Assembly: GCA_020634565.1 (NCBI GenBank)
Contig: JACKBN010000001.1
Location: 793,131-857,130, forward strand
DNA from: Ardenticatenaceae bacterium
GTDB taxonomy: Bacteria; Chloroflexota; Anaerolineae; Promineifilales; Promineifilaceae
Direction: 5' to 3'
Length of the DNA: 64,000 nucleotides
Shown here: positions 1 through 6,664 of the stretch, one piece after another
Position numbering within the stretch: the stretch's first letter is position 1
Layout: each line of letters starts with the position of its first letter
The notes under the pieces: generated by a model
Told to the model about the DNA's origin: nothing
Databases searched by the model: none
Seen by the model: the letters and a program-made list of their open reading frames with translations, nothing else
Made by a program: the position numbers and the translations under genes

Positions 1-1
1 G

Positions 2-109
2 GTATTTGGCGACTATCGTAACGCCGCCAACGAAGCCCTCGCCGATGACTACATTCCGCTCGGCCTCAAAGGCTACATTCGCGACTACTTCTCGTCCCTG
101 GAACCGTAA
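2..109 (+). CDS. C-terminal fragment of an unidentified protein
   Basis: Only the last 35 codons are inside the window; the frame is open to the left edge and stops with TAA. The tail includes the residues GLKGYIRDYFSSLEP. It lies 5' of the MoxR/DUF58 cluster on the same strand, so it may belong to that cluster. I do not recognise the family from this much sequence, and no function is proposed. Confidence 0.55.
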   Translation, partial: VFGDYRNAANEALADDYIPLGLKGYIRDYFSSLEP

Positions 110-114
110 AAATA

Positions 115-673
115 GAGATTGGAGATTGGCAACCTGCGGTTGCGAGATTGGAGATTAAAATTGGCGACTGGATTTGATGATTTACGAGTTTTACAAATGG
201 CAGAAACTGTTGCTGATGATTTGTGGAAATTGGTTTCTCCATGGGACAAATTTGCAAAGGATGTTGTTGGCAAGCAATTAACACGAGCCGCTGATTCCAT
301 CGGAGCAAATATTGCAGAATCGTACGGCCGTTTCCACTTTGGAGACAAAATAAATTTTCTTTACTATGCACGAGGGAGTCTGTTTGAGACAAAATATTGG
401 CTAAATCGTTGTTTAGCGAGGAATCTTATTTCCGAAAACCAATTAGAAGCTTATGCCAACACGCTAACACGCATTGGTCGCCAGTTAAACGCTTTTACCA
501 AAAACTTAAAAGCCCAACGCAAAAATATCTCCTACAACATAAAAGAGTCTTCAACAGAATATATTGTTGAAACGGAGTTAAGTTCTCCATTGATTTTGCC
601 CTCCGATCTTGATTGGCTTGCTTCAACAAGCAATGGCGACGAAAAATCTCCAATCTCCAATCTCCAATCTCCC
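115..673. repeat. Inverted 7-bp-unit repeats flanking the four-helix-bundle gene
   Basis: The left side (about 115-160) carries copies of GGAGATT/GGAGATTGG. The right side (about 645-673) carries the reverse complement, CCAATCTCC repeated in tandem. The two sets are inverted relative to each other and enclose the four-helix-bundle gene almost exactly. The right set forms the 3' end of that gene's reading frame. The arrangement resembles intervening sequences of 23S rRNA, where an S23-type four-helix protein sits between inverted repeats, but here it is intergenic. Confidence 0.6.
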
Positions 674-694
674 CAGGAAAAAATTCATGATTGA
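161..694 (+). CDS. Four-helix-bundle protein (S23/IVS-encoded family)
   Basis: The central part, from FDDLRVLQMAETVADDLW to the region around LNAFTKNLKAQRK, matches the TIGR02436 four-helix-bundle family as I know it. The signature is a 'R-AADSIGANIAESYGR' block and a closing 'Y...L..I..QLNAFTKNL' helix. The family has no enzymatic motif; relatives are encoded by 23S rRNA intervening sequences or act as accessory proteins of diversity-generating retroelements. A TTG start at 161 is preferred because GGAG precedes it by about 8 bases and the homology begins there. An ATG at 119 would add residues encoded by a repeat. The last ~45 residues are also partly repeat-encoded. It overlaps the MoxR start by 8 bases. 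Confidence 0.75.
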   Translation: MATGFDDLRVLQMAETVADDLWKLVSPWDKFAKDVVGKQLTRAADSIGANIAESYGRFHFGDKINFLYYARGSLFETKYWLNRCLARNLISENQLEAYANTLTRIGRQLNAFTKNLKAQRKNISYNIKESSTEYIVETELSSPLILPSDLDWLASTSNGDEKSPISNLQSPQEKIHD

Positions 695-1673
695 AATAAT
701 CGACTCAACTGTAGAACAATTCCGAGAAACGGCCGCTTCCATTGAAGCTGAAGTCGGCAAAGTAATCGTCGGGCAGGCAGACGTGGTGCGAACGGTGCTG
801 GTAGGCATTCTCAGCGGCGGGCATGTGCTGCTGGAAGGCGTGCCGGGGCTGGGCAAAACAATGCTCATCCGCACGCTGGGGCAGGTACTCAAGCTGGACT
901 TTAGCCGCATCCAGTTCACGCCAGACCTGATGCCCGCCGACATCACCGGCACGGAAATCATGGAAGAGGCGGACGGGCACCGCGCCTTTCGTTTTCAGCA
1001 GGGGCCGGTTTTTGCCAACCTGATCCTGGCGGACGAAATCAATCGGGCCACGCCGAAAACCCAATCTGCCATGCTGGAAGCAATGCAGGAAAAGACGGTG
1101 ACGGTGGCCAACCACACTTACCAACTGCCGGTGCCGTTTTTCGTCCTGGCCACGCAGAACCCTATTGAGCAAGAAGGCACCTACCCGCTGCCAGAAGCAC
1201 AATTGGACCGCTTTCTCTTCAAAATCAACGTTGGCTTCCCCTCAGCCGATGAGCTGACGGAAATTTTGGCACGAACCACGGGCAAGGTGACCCCGATGGC
1301 TGACGTAGCTGCCGACGGAGCGCGGCTCGTCGCGATGCAGGCGCTGGCGCGGCAGGTGCCGATTCCCAGCCACGTGAGCCAGTACATTAGCCAACTTGTC
1401 GTGGCGACACATCCGGGCAGCAGTCCGGCGGGATTGGTGAACCAGTATGTGCGCTACGGCTCCAGCCCGCGCGGGGCGCAGGCGTTGGTTCTGGGAGCCA
1501 AGATTACGGCGTTGTTAAACGGCCGTCTCAATGTCAGTTTCGATGATGTGGGCACAGTCGCCCCGGATGCCTTGCGCCACCGCCTGCTGCTCAACTTTGA
1601 AGGCCAGGCCGAAGGCATTCGCACCGATGACGTGATTGTAGATTTGCTGGCTACGGTTCCCAAGGAAAGCTAG
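687..1673 (+). CDS. MoxR-type AAA+ ATPase
   Basis: This 328-aa AAA+ protein has Walker A GVPGLGKT at residues 51-58 and Walker B LILADE ending at 117, followed by the MoxR-typical NRATPKTQSAMLEAMQE. Family members are cytosolic chaperone-like ATPases that work with DUF58 and von Willebrand factor A proteins, here found at 2172-3083 and 6665-8569. The ATG at 687 is chosen because AGGAAA lies just upstream; an earlier in-frame start at 609 would lie inside the previous gene and its repeat tail. The C-terminal AAA lid continues to residue ~320. Its exact client in this organism is unknown. Confidence 0.9.
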   Translation: MIEIIDSTVEQFRETAASIEAEVGKVIVGQADVVRTVLVGILSGGHVLLEGVPGLGKTMLIRTLGQVLKLDFSRIQFTPDLMPADITGTEIMEEADGHRAFRFQQGPVFANLILADEINRATPKTQSAMLEAMQEKTVTVANHTYQLPVPFFVLATQNPIEQEGTYPLPEAQLDRFLFKINVGFPSADELTEILARTTGKVTPMADVAADGARLVAMQALARQVPIPSHVSQYISQLVVATHPGSSPAGLVNQYVRYGSSPRGAQALVLGAKITALLNGRLNVSFDDVGTVAPDALRHRLLLNFEGQAEGIRTDDVIVDLLATVPKES

Positions 1674-1677
1674 GCAG

Positions 1678-2175
1678 ATGGCTGAACTGGTTAGCATCAC
1701 TCACCAACCGCTCGACCAGGAATACGATGAACGGCTGGATTATTTCATTCGCGTGCCGCAGCAGGAAGCCCAGCTTGTGGCCAACCATGGGCTGGCAGAC
1801 GACCGCAAAGCCGGACGCAATCCGAGGCGGCAGGTGAATTTACTGTCCCAAGAATGGCTCGATAGGTTGGCGCCGCAAGGGTTCAAAACCGCCCCCGGCA
1901 GCTTTGGTGAACAGCTCATTGTGAAGGGGTTGGATTTTACCGTCATTGCCCGGGGCGATCAGCTATTTTTCGACGGCACCGCTTGCCTGGAAATCACCGG
2001 ACCCCGGGAGGGTTGTGTGCGGTTGGATTTGGCACAGGGTCGGGAAACGGCCGTACACGCCGGAGCCATCGGTTTACTGGCACGCGTCATCACAGGTGGC
2101 CCCATTCGAGTGGGGTCTACGGTTACCCTGCAAAAAGCAGAGCCCGCACAAACGGTTGGCACGCAATCCTCATGA
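1678..2175 (+). CDS. MOSC domain protein
   Basis: This 165-aa protein is essentially one MOSC domain: an early GLADDRKAGRNPRRQVNLLS block, a central PGSFGEQLIVKGLD, the LEITGPREGC segment carrying the conserved Cys, and a final ARVITGGPIRVGSTV. MOSC domains occur in molybdenum cofactor sulfurases and in enzymes reducing N-hydroxylated substrates, and also as stand-alone proteins of unknown substrate. It starts 4 bases after the MoxR stop and shares ATGA with the DUF58 start, so it is co-transcribed with both. A MOSC gene inside a MoxR-DUF58 pair is unusual, and its role here is not evident. Confidence 0.88.
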   Translation: MAELVSITHQPLDQEYDERLDYFIRVPQQEAQLVANHGLADDRKAGRNPRRQVNLLSQEWLDRLAPQGFKTAPGSFGEQLIVKGLDFTVIARGDQLFFDGTACLEITGPREGCVRLDLAQGRETAVHAGAIGLLARVITGGPIRVGSTVTLQKAEPAQTVGTQSS

Positions 2176-3083
2176 CCATTTTTGACGAAACCACCCTGCG
2201 CAAACTAGAACAGCTCACTTTGGTGGCCGAGCGCGTGCGCGTCGGCGTAATGAAGGGCGACCGGCGCAGCAGCAAGCGGGGCACCTCTATCGAGTTTGCC
2301 GATTACCGCAACTACACCAAGGGAGACGACCTGCGGCGGCTGGATTGGAATGTGTACGCGCGGCTGGAACGGCCGTTCATCAAGCTGCTCGAAGAAGAAG
2401 AAGATTTGGCCGTGCACCTGCTCGTTGATGCCAGCGCCAGCATGAACTGGCCAGACACCGATAACCGATTACCGATTACCGATTACCAATCCCAAAACAA
2501 ACTCGTGTATGCCTTGCGGTTGGCCGGGGCACTCGGGCACATTGGCTTGACGGCGGGGGATTTAACGGCCGTTACCCTCCTCAGCAGCAGCGGCGACCAC
2601 ACCTGGGGACCCTTTCGCGGGCAGCAAAACTCGCTGCGCCTGTTGCAATTTTTGGAAATCGGCAGCGGTGGGGGCATCACCGATTTGAACCAATCGCTCA
2701 AAAATTATGCGCTGCGCGGACGGCGACCCGGTTTGCTGTTTGTCCTCAGCGACTTGCTTTCCCCCAATGGCTACCAGGACGGCCTGAATGCGCTGCAAGC
2801 GCGCGGCTATGAAGTGGGCCTCATTCATCTGCTCAGCCCGGACGAGGTGGAACCACCCGTCAGCGGCGACCTCAAGCTGGTGGACATCGAAACCGGCGCA
2901 GATGCGGAAATCACCCTCGATCCGACCACGCTGGATTTGTACCGGGAGCGCTTGCAGGAATGGCAAACCGAGATCGCCGCCTACTGTGCTAACCGGCACA
3001 TTCATTACATTCCCCTCACCACCGATTTGCCGTGGGAAAAGCTGGTTTTGCAAACTTTGCGGGTTAAAGGCATCGTGCGCTAA
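2172..3083 (+). CDS. DUF58 domain protein
   Basis: The product is 303 aa with the DUF58 signature around residues 39-75, including FADYRNYTKGDDLRRLDWN, followed by a vWA-like fold with LLVDASASM and MIDAS-type residues at 86-90. DUF58 proteins are the usual partners of MoxR ATPases. The start ATG overlaps the MOSC stop (ATGA). After residue ~94 the protein carries a segment (TDNRLPITDYQSQ) encoded by a tandem CCGATTA repeat at 2459-2490, a sequence otherwise seen in spacer DNA of this window. The repeat sits in a loop right after the MIDAS motif and keeps the frame open, so the protein may still function. Confidence 0.88.
   Translation: MTIFDETTLRKLEQLTLVAERVRVGVMKGDRRSSKRGTSIEFADYRNYTKGDDLRRLDWNVYARLERPFIKLLEEEEDLAVHLLVDASASMNWPDTDNRLPITDYQSQNKLVYALRLAGALGHIGLTAGDLTAVTLLSSSGDHTWGPFRGQQNSLRLLQFLEIGSGGGITDLNQSLKNYALRGRRPGLLFVLSDLLSPNGYQDGLNALQARGYEVGLIHLLSPDEVEPPVSGDLKLVDIETGADAEITLDPTTLDLYRERLQEWQTEIAAYCANRHIHYIPLTTDLPWEKLVLQTLRVKGIVR
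2459..2490. repeat. Tandem CCGATTA repeat inside the DUF58 gene
   Basis: Four imperfect copies of a 7-bp unit (ACCGATT) lie in tandem within the coding sequence. The same unit, or its complement, recurs at 35588-35672, 38768-38858, 60698-60766 and 61391-61460. Confidence 0.75.
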
Positions 3084-3140
3084 CCTTGTTTTTTGGCAAA
3101 ATCCCCTGATTTTTCCTGACTTTACGCCCAGAACTTAATC

Positions 3141-3155
3141 TATATCTAAGATATA
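3141..3155. promoter_or_regulatory. Perfect palindrome upstream of carD-like gene
   Basis: TATATCTAAGATATA is a perfect 7-1-7 palindrome, 36 bases before the CarD-like start codon. It could be an operator or overlap a -10 element. No clear -35 was seen, so the function is inferred from position only. Confidence 0.35.
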
Positions 3156-3191
3156 TGGCGAATATTGGCAACTTCTGGTAGGGTAAAAGTC

Positions 3192-3740
3192 ATGATGACA
3201 CAAATAGGCCCCCGTAACACAAGCACAACATGTACATTTTCCCCCGACGATTGGATTGTCCATCGTCATTATGGTATCGGGCAGGTGAAAGCCGTCGAAA
3301 CCAAAGCGATTGGGGAAGAAGAAACAACATATTACAAGATTGACGCGCACAATGACAGCACCATTTGGGTGCCTGTTACCAGCGAAGAAGATCTGCTGCG
3401 CCCGGCAGCCTCAGAAGATGAGTTTGCCGAGGTGGTACAGGTTTTGAAACGGCCGTCTCGCAAAATGAACGGTCACTTTCAAACCCGCATTGCCCGCATT
3501 CGCAAGGTAAGCCGTGAAGGCAACCCAGTGATGCTGGCCCGCACCGTTCGCGATTTGTGGGCCAGACGCAGCCGCCGCGGCCAGCTTTCCAACACAGAAG
3601 AAAGCGCCTGGCGTCGTTTAGTCGATCGCCTGATTGCCGAATGGACCGTGAGCATGGACCTGAATGAAGATCAGGCAAATAAGCGATTGTACAACCTGCT
3701 AGAAGAGCACGCCCTGCCTTCCATTGCCGCAGCCGCCTAA
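3192..3740 (+). CDS. CarD-family transcription regulator
   Basis: This 182-aa protein has an N-terminal CarD/TRCF RNA-polymerase-interacting domain (DWIVHRHYGIGQVKAVETKAI, then YYKIDAHNDSTIWVPV, residues ~20-75). A helical C-terminal part follows, with the Lys/Arg-rich RKVSREGNPVMLARTVRDLW and the tryptophan of WRRLVDRLIAEW. CarD proteins bind the RNA polymerase beta subunit and stabilise open complexes. The ATG at 3192 follows GGTAGGG by about 8 bases; an earlier in-frame ATG at 3165 lacks a comparable site. It sits between the DUF58 and S1-domain genes with about 100 bases of spacer on each side, so it may be an independent unit. Confidence 0.85.
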   Translation: MMTQIGPRNTSTTCTFSPDDWIVHRHYGIGQVKAVETKAIGEEETTYYKIDAHNDSTIWVPVTSEEDLLRPAASEDEFAEVVQVLKRPSRKMNGHFQTRIARIRKVSREGNPVMLARTVRDLWARRSRRGQLSNTEESAWRRLVDRLIAEWTVSMDLNEDQANKRLYNLLEEHALPSIAAAA

Positions 3741-3796
3741 GCCCGCTAACCAATTTATATCAACCGGCAGTGCCTTCGCATTGCCATTAACTTACT

Positions 3797-3837
3797 TATA
3801 ATTTTTTAGGCCATAAGTCGCGCCAGCCACTTATGGC
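3797..3837 (+). promoter_or_regulatory. -10 element and leader hairpin before the S1-domain gene
   Basis: TATAAT at 3797-3802 has a poor -35 match. It is followed by a perfect 9-bp stem, GCCATAAGT (3810-3818) with ACTTATGGC (3829-3837), just before the GGAG at 3842. The hairpin would sit in the 5' leader next to the ribosome binding site, a position suited to translational control of a ribosomal-protein-like gene. The regulation is inferred. Confidence 0.4.
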
Positions 3838-3849
3838 AGATGGAGACTA

Positions 3850-5085
3850 ATGCAAAACAACTTTTTAATGATGGCCAACACCGAACAAACCAACTCAACC
3901 AACGGCAACGAACACACCCCATTTTTTGACCTCATAGAAGAATACGATTTCCCACAACCCCAGCGGGGCGACATTATTCACGGCGAAATCTTGAGAATTG
4001 ATCGCGATGTTGTTTTCATCGATATCGGTTCCAAACGAGATGCGATGGTTCCTTACCAGGAAGTCGCCCAACTAGACGACGAATTCCTGGAGAATTTGTC
4101 TACGGGTGATACGGTGCCTGTTTATGTGACGCGCACCCCTGTAGGCAGCGAACAACTGCTGGTTTCTCTGGAACGCGGCTTGCAAGAGCTGGATTGGGAA
4201 CGCGCTGCCAAACTTCATGAAGATGACACGACTGTCGAACTGAAGATTGTTAATTACAACAAGGGTGGTTTCGTGGTGGAATTCGGCCGTATTCAAGGAT
4301 TTGTGCCCAATTCGCACATTCCGACCATCCAAAATGTCTACAATCACGATCAACGTACCAGCTATAAAAGCAAGCAGGTCGATAACACGATCAAGCTAAA
4401 AATAATTGAACTCGACCCGCAGCGTGAACGATTTGTTCTGTCGGCCAAGTCTGCCCAAAAAGATCAGCGCAAAGAGCTGCTCAGCAGCTTGTCCATAGGC
4501 GATAAATTCACCGGAACTGTCGTCAATCTGAAACATTACGGTGCTTTTATTGACATTGGCGATGGACTGGTAGGCTTGCTGCACATTTCGCGCATGGCGT
4601 GGGAACATATCAACAAACCGGATGATCTCTTCTCCGTCGGCGATGAAGTTGAGGTGTTGGTTGACAAGATTGACGTAGAAAAAGAGAAAATCAGCCTGAA
4701 CCGCAAAGCCCTCCTCCCCAGCCCGTGGCAAACCTTTGCCGACAAACAAACAGCGGGCGATTTGGTAGCAGGTGAGGTAACGGCCGTTGTCGATTTCGGT
4801 GCATTCGTCCGCGTGGATGAAGGCATTGAAGGGCTGCTGCACAAAAACGAGATGAACATTCCCAGCGACACCGCTCCCAGTGAAGCATTGGCCGAAGGCG
4901 ATGTCATCCTGGTACGCATTGTGCAAATTGACGTGGAGCAAGAACGACTCAGCTTGAGCACCCGCCGCGTCACGGCATCCGAAGAAATTAGCTGGATGCA
5001 ATCTCGGCAAGAAGCAGAAGCTGAATTTGACGCAGAAACGGTGACCGAAGACGCTGAAGCAGAAACAGAAACTGTCATCGAATAA
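3850..5085 (+). CDS. S1 RNA-binding domain protein (ribosomal protein S1-like)
   Basis: The 411-aa product holds four consecutive S1/OB-fold repeats at roughly residues 35-105, 115-195, 205-280 and 290-360. Each ends in a strand such as ERFVLSAKS, EKISLNRKA or ERLSLSTRR. The third repeat is the most canonical (GTVVNLKHYGAFIDIGDG, then GLLHISRM). The tail after residue ~375 is acidic and low-complexity. Proteins of this layout in bacteria with short S1 act in mRNA recruitment to the 30S subunit. GGAG lies upstream of the ATG at 3850; MMAN at 3868 is an alternative start. A strong hairpin terminator follows at 5111. Confidence 0.9.
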   Translation: MQNNFLMMANTEQTNSTNGNEHTPFFDLIEEYDFPQPQRGDIIHGEILRIDRDVVFIDIGSKRDAMVPYQEVAQLDDEFLENLSTGDTVPVYVTRTPVGSEQLLVSLERGLQELDWERAAKLHEDDTTVELKIVNYNKGGFVVEFGRIQGFVPNSHIPTIQNVYNHDQRTSYKSKQVDNTIKLKIIELDPQRERFVLSAKSAQKDQRKELLSSLSIGDKFTGTVVNLKHYGAFIDIGDGLVGLLHISRMAWEHINKPDDLFSVGDEVEVLVDKIDVEKEKISLNRKALLPSPWQTFADKQTAGDLVAGEVTAVVDFGAFVRVDEGIEGLLHKNEMNIPSDTAPSEALAEGDVILVRIVQIDVEQERLSLSTRRVTASEEISWMQSRQEAEAEFDAETVTEDAEAETETVIE

Positions 5086-5110
5086 ATCACAATCTATTCC
5101 CAAAGGTTGC

Positions 5111-5143
5111 AAACGGCCGTTCCCGCTGTGGGAACGGCCGTTT
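5111..5143 (+). terminator. Hairpin terminator built from two ACGGCCGT palindromes
   Basis: AAACGGCCGTTCCC (5111-5124) pairs over 14 bp with GGGAACGGCCGTTT (5130-5143), with a 5-base loop and a T-rich 3' side. It lies 26 bases after the S1-domain stop. Each arm contains a complete copy of the palindrome that is repeated throughout the window. Confidence 0.75.
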
Positions 5144-5224
5144 TGCTTTCCCCGTTAAGAACCATTGAGAATAAGGAGAAGCGCGTAGGCAGGACGGCCG
5201 TTTTTGTGTATCCTTCTGCTCGTA

Positions 5225-5266
5225 TTGACACACCCAGCCAGAAAAGTATATACTTTTTGTATATAC
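5225..5266 (+). promoter_or_regulatory. Sigma-70 promoter and operator of vapBC
   Basis: TTGACA (5225-5230) and TATACT (5249-5254) are separated by 18 bases. The -10 is embedded in an inverted repeat, GTATATAC-TTTTT-GTATATAC, at 5246-5266. VapBC-type complexes repress their own promoter by binding inverted repeats near the -10, so this is a good operator candidate. Confidence 0.7.
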
Positions 5267-5283
5267 AAAAGGTGGTGATGAGC

Positions 5284-5535
5284 ATGCAAACAGCAGCGTT
5301 ATTCAAAAATGGGGGTAGTCAGGCAGTCCGACTGCCCAAAGAGTTTCGTTTTGAAGGCACGGAGGTTTTTATTACAAAAACGGCCGAAGGCGTCCTCTTG
5401 ATTCCCAAAGAAGAATATGTTGCCCTGATGTGGCAAGAATGGGTAGACAATCTGGCCCAATTTGATGAACCGATCACCATTGAGCGTGGTGGCGCACCGC
5501 AAGAACGTGAAGGGCTAGATGAATTATTTCCTTGA
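5284..5535 (+). CDS. vapB: VapB-type antitoxin (AbrB/MazE fold)
   Basis: This 83-aa protein begins MQTAALFKNGGSQAVRLPKE, the hallmark of VagC/VapB antitoxins with a swapped-hairpin AbrB DNA-binding domain in the first ~50 residues. An acidic, flexible C-terminus follows that would wrap the toxin. The ATG at 5284 is preferred over the one at 5278 because the AAAGGTGG ribosome site then has usual spacing and the protein begins where relatives do. It overlaps the toxin start by 17 bases, and the upstream palindromic promoter fits autoregulation. Confidence 0.88.
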   Translation: MQTAALFKNGGSQAVRLPKEFRFEGTEVFITKTAEGVLLIPKEEYVALMWQEWVDNLAQFDEPITIERGGAPQEREGLDELFP

Positions 5536-5920
5536 TACCAACATTTGTATTTACGTGATTAACAAACGGCCGTCTACAGTTCTGGAAAAGCTGATGCAAT
5601 TCTCTCCACAAGAGCTAGGCATATCGGCCATCGTGGTTTCGGAATTGCAATATGGCGTAGCCAAGAGCAGCCGTCCCGAGCGAAATCGCCAGTTGTTGGA
5701 AGCTTTTTTACGGCCGTTCCGAATTATGCCCTACGACGAAGCTGCCGCCGAAGCATATGGCTTCATTCGCGCCGACCTGGAGAAAAAAGGGCAGCTCATT
5801 GGGCGAGAAGATTTGCTCATCGCGGCGCATGCCTTGTCTGCTGATTTGACGTTGGTGACAAACAACGAAGCTGAATTTCAGCGCGTGCCCAATCTACGCG
5901 TGGAAAACTGGGCAGTGTAA
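5519..5920 (+). CDS. vapC: VapC-type toxin, PIN-domain ribonuclease
   Basis: This 133-aa PIN-domain protein has the acidic active-site set Asp6 (YFLDTNICIY), Glu42 (VVSELQYG) and Asp98 (GREDLLIAAHA), and an LVTNNEAEF segment near the C-terminus. VapC toxins are Mg2+-dependent ribonucleases, often cutting initiator tRNA or 23S rRNA, and are held inactive by VapB. The gene overlaps the antitoxin gene, as is usual for translationally coupled pairs. All catalytic positions I can check are intact. The RNA target cannot be read from sequence. Confidence 0.9.
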   Translation: MNYFLDTNICIYVINKRPSTVLEKLMQFSPQELGISAIVVSELQYGVAKSSRPERNRQLLEAFLRPFRIMPYDEAAAEAYGFIRADLEKKGQLIGREDLLIAAHALSADLTLVTNNEAEFQRVPNLRVENWAV

Positions 5921-5996
5921 ACAAAAGCAATGTTAAAAATTTGTTGACAATTCATGCTAAAATGACAGCAAATTTGCGTTTTGTACAGGAGCAAAA

Positions 5997-6233
5997 ATGT
6001 TACATACAGTCAAAGTGGACAAACAAGGCAAATTAACGCTTCCCAAAGACGCTTTGGATGCTCTCGGCGTGAAAAAAGAGGCCGAACTTATAATGGAATT
6101 AACAGACGGTGGCATTTTACTTAGCTTCAAACAGTCACTACCGCCGCTCACCGAGCAAATTGCCGCTATGAACTTGCCAGTTGCCTCCTGGGAACAGATG
6201 GAAACAGAAACAGAAGCAGGCCGCACCTCGTGA
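5997..6233 (+). CDS. AbrB/MazE-type antitoxin
   Basis: This 78-aa protein opens with MLHTVKVDKQGKLTLPKDAL and ALGV, a SpoVT/AbrB swapped-hairpin domain (residues 1-45). A short hydrophilic tail ending TETEAGRTS follows. AGGAG sits 7 bases before the ATG. It shares GTGA with the start of the downstream PIN gene, making a second toxin-antitoxin pair directly behind the vapBC pair. The two antitoxins differ clearly (VagC-like and AbrB-like), so this is not a simple tandem duplication. Confidence 0.82.
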   Translation: MLHTVKVDKQGKLTLPKDALDALGVKKEAELIMELTDGGILLSFKQSLPPLTEQIAAMNLPVASWEQMETETEAGRTS

Positions 6234-6661
6234 CAGACGCTATTTTTTTAGATGCCAACATTTTTATGTATGCAGCAGGATCTGCCCATCATTACAAAGC
6301 GCCCTGTTTGCAAATCCTGGCGTTAGTAGAAACGAAAAAATTAACGGCCGTTACCAGCAGCGAAGTACTCCAGGAAATTCTATACCGTTACAGCCATCTA
6401 CAACTAACAGAAAAAGGCATTCATCTCTGCCGTCGCATTCTCGATTTTCCTATGGAAATATTGCCCGTAACCGCGTCAGATGTACAGCGTGCTACTGAAA
6501 TTTTAGAAACCTCACCAAGCATTAAAGCTAGAGATGCAATTCATGCAGCCACTATGTTCAACAACCAAATCGAGGAAATTTTGACCGCCGACAAACATTT
6601 TGAGCGAATATCATCCTTAAATCGACTCGACCCACATGACTACGCTGCATCTATTTCCTAA
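6230..6661 (+). CDS. PIN-domain toxin
   Basis: The product is 143 aa with the PIN active-site acids Asp8 (IFLDANIFMY), Glu45 or Glu49 (VTSSEVLQEIL), Asp102 (KARDAIHAAT) and Asp121 (LTADKHFERI). It begins with GTG overlapping the antitoxin stop. Its divergence from the 5519-5920 toxin suggests a different PIN subfamily and probably a different RNA target. It ends 3 bases before the start of the vWA gene, so the pair is embedded directly against a gene of the MoxR cluster. Confidence 0.87.
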   Translation: MTDAIFLDANIFMYAAGSAHHYKAPCLQILALVETKKLTAVTSSEVLQEILYRYSHLQLTEKGIHLCRRILDFPMEILPVTASDVQRATEILETSPSIKARDAIHAATMFNNQIEEILTADKHFERISSLNRLDPHDYAASIS

Positions 6662-6664
6662 GAT

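Noticed and set aside
609..686. Upstream start for the MoxR gene
   Set aside because: The extension is encoded by the repeat and the preceding gene. AGGAAA precedes the ATG at 687.
5941..5963. Promoter TTGACA before the second antitoxin gene
   Set aside because: TTGACA at 5944 has no -10 at usual spacing; the TAAAAT is too close. The pair may be read from the vapBC promoter.
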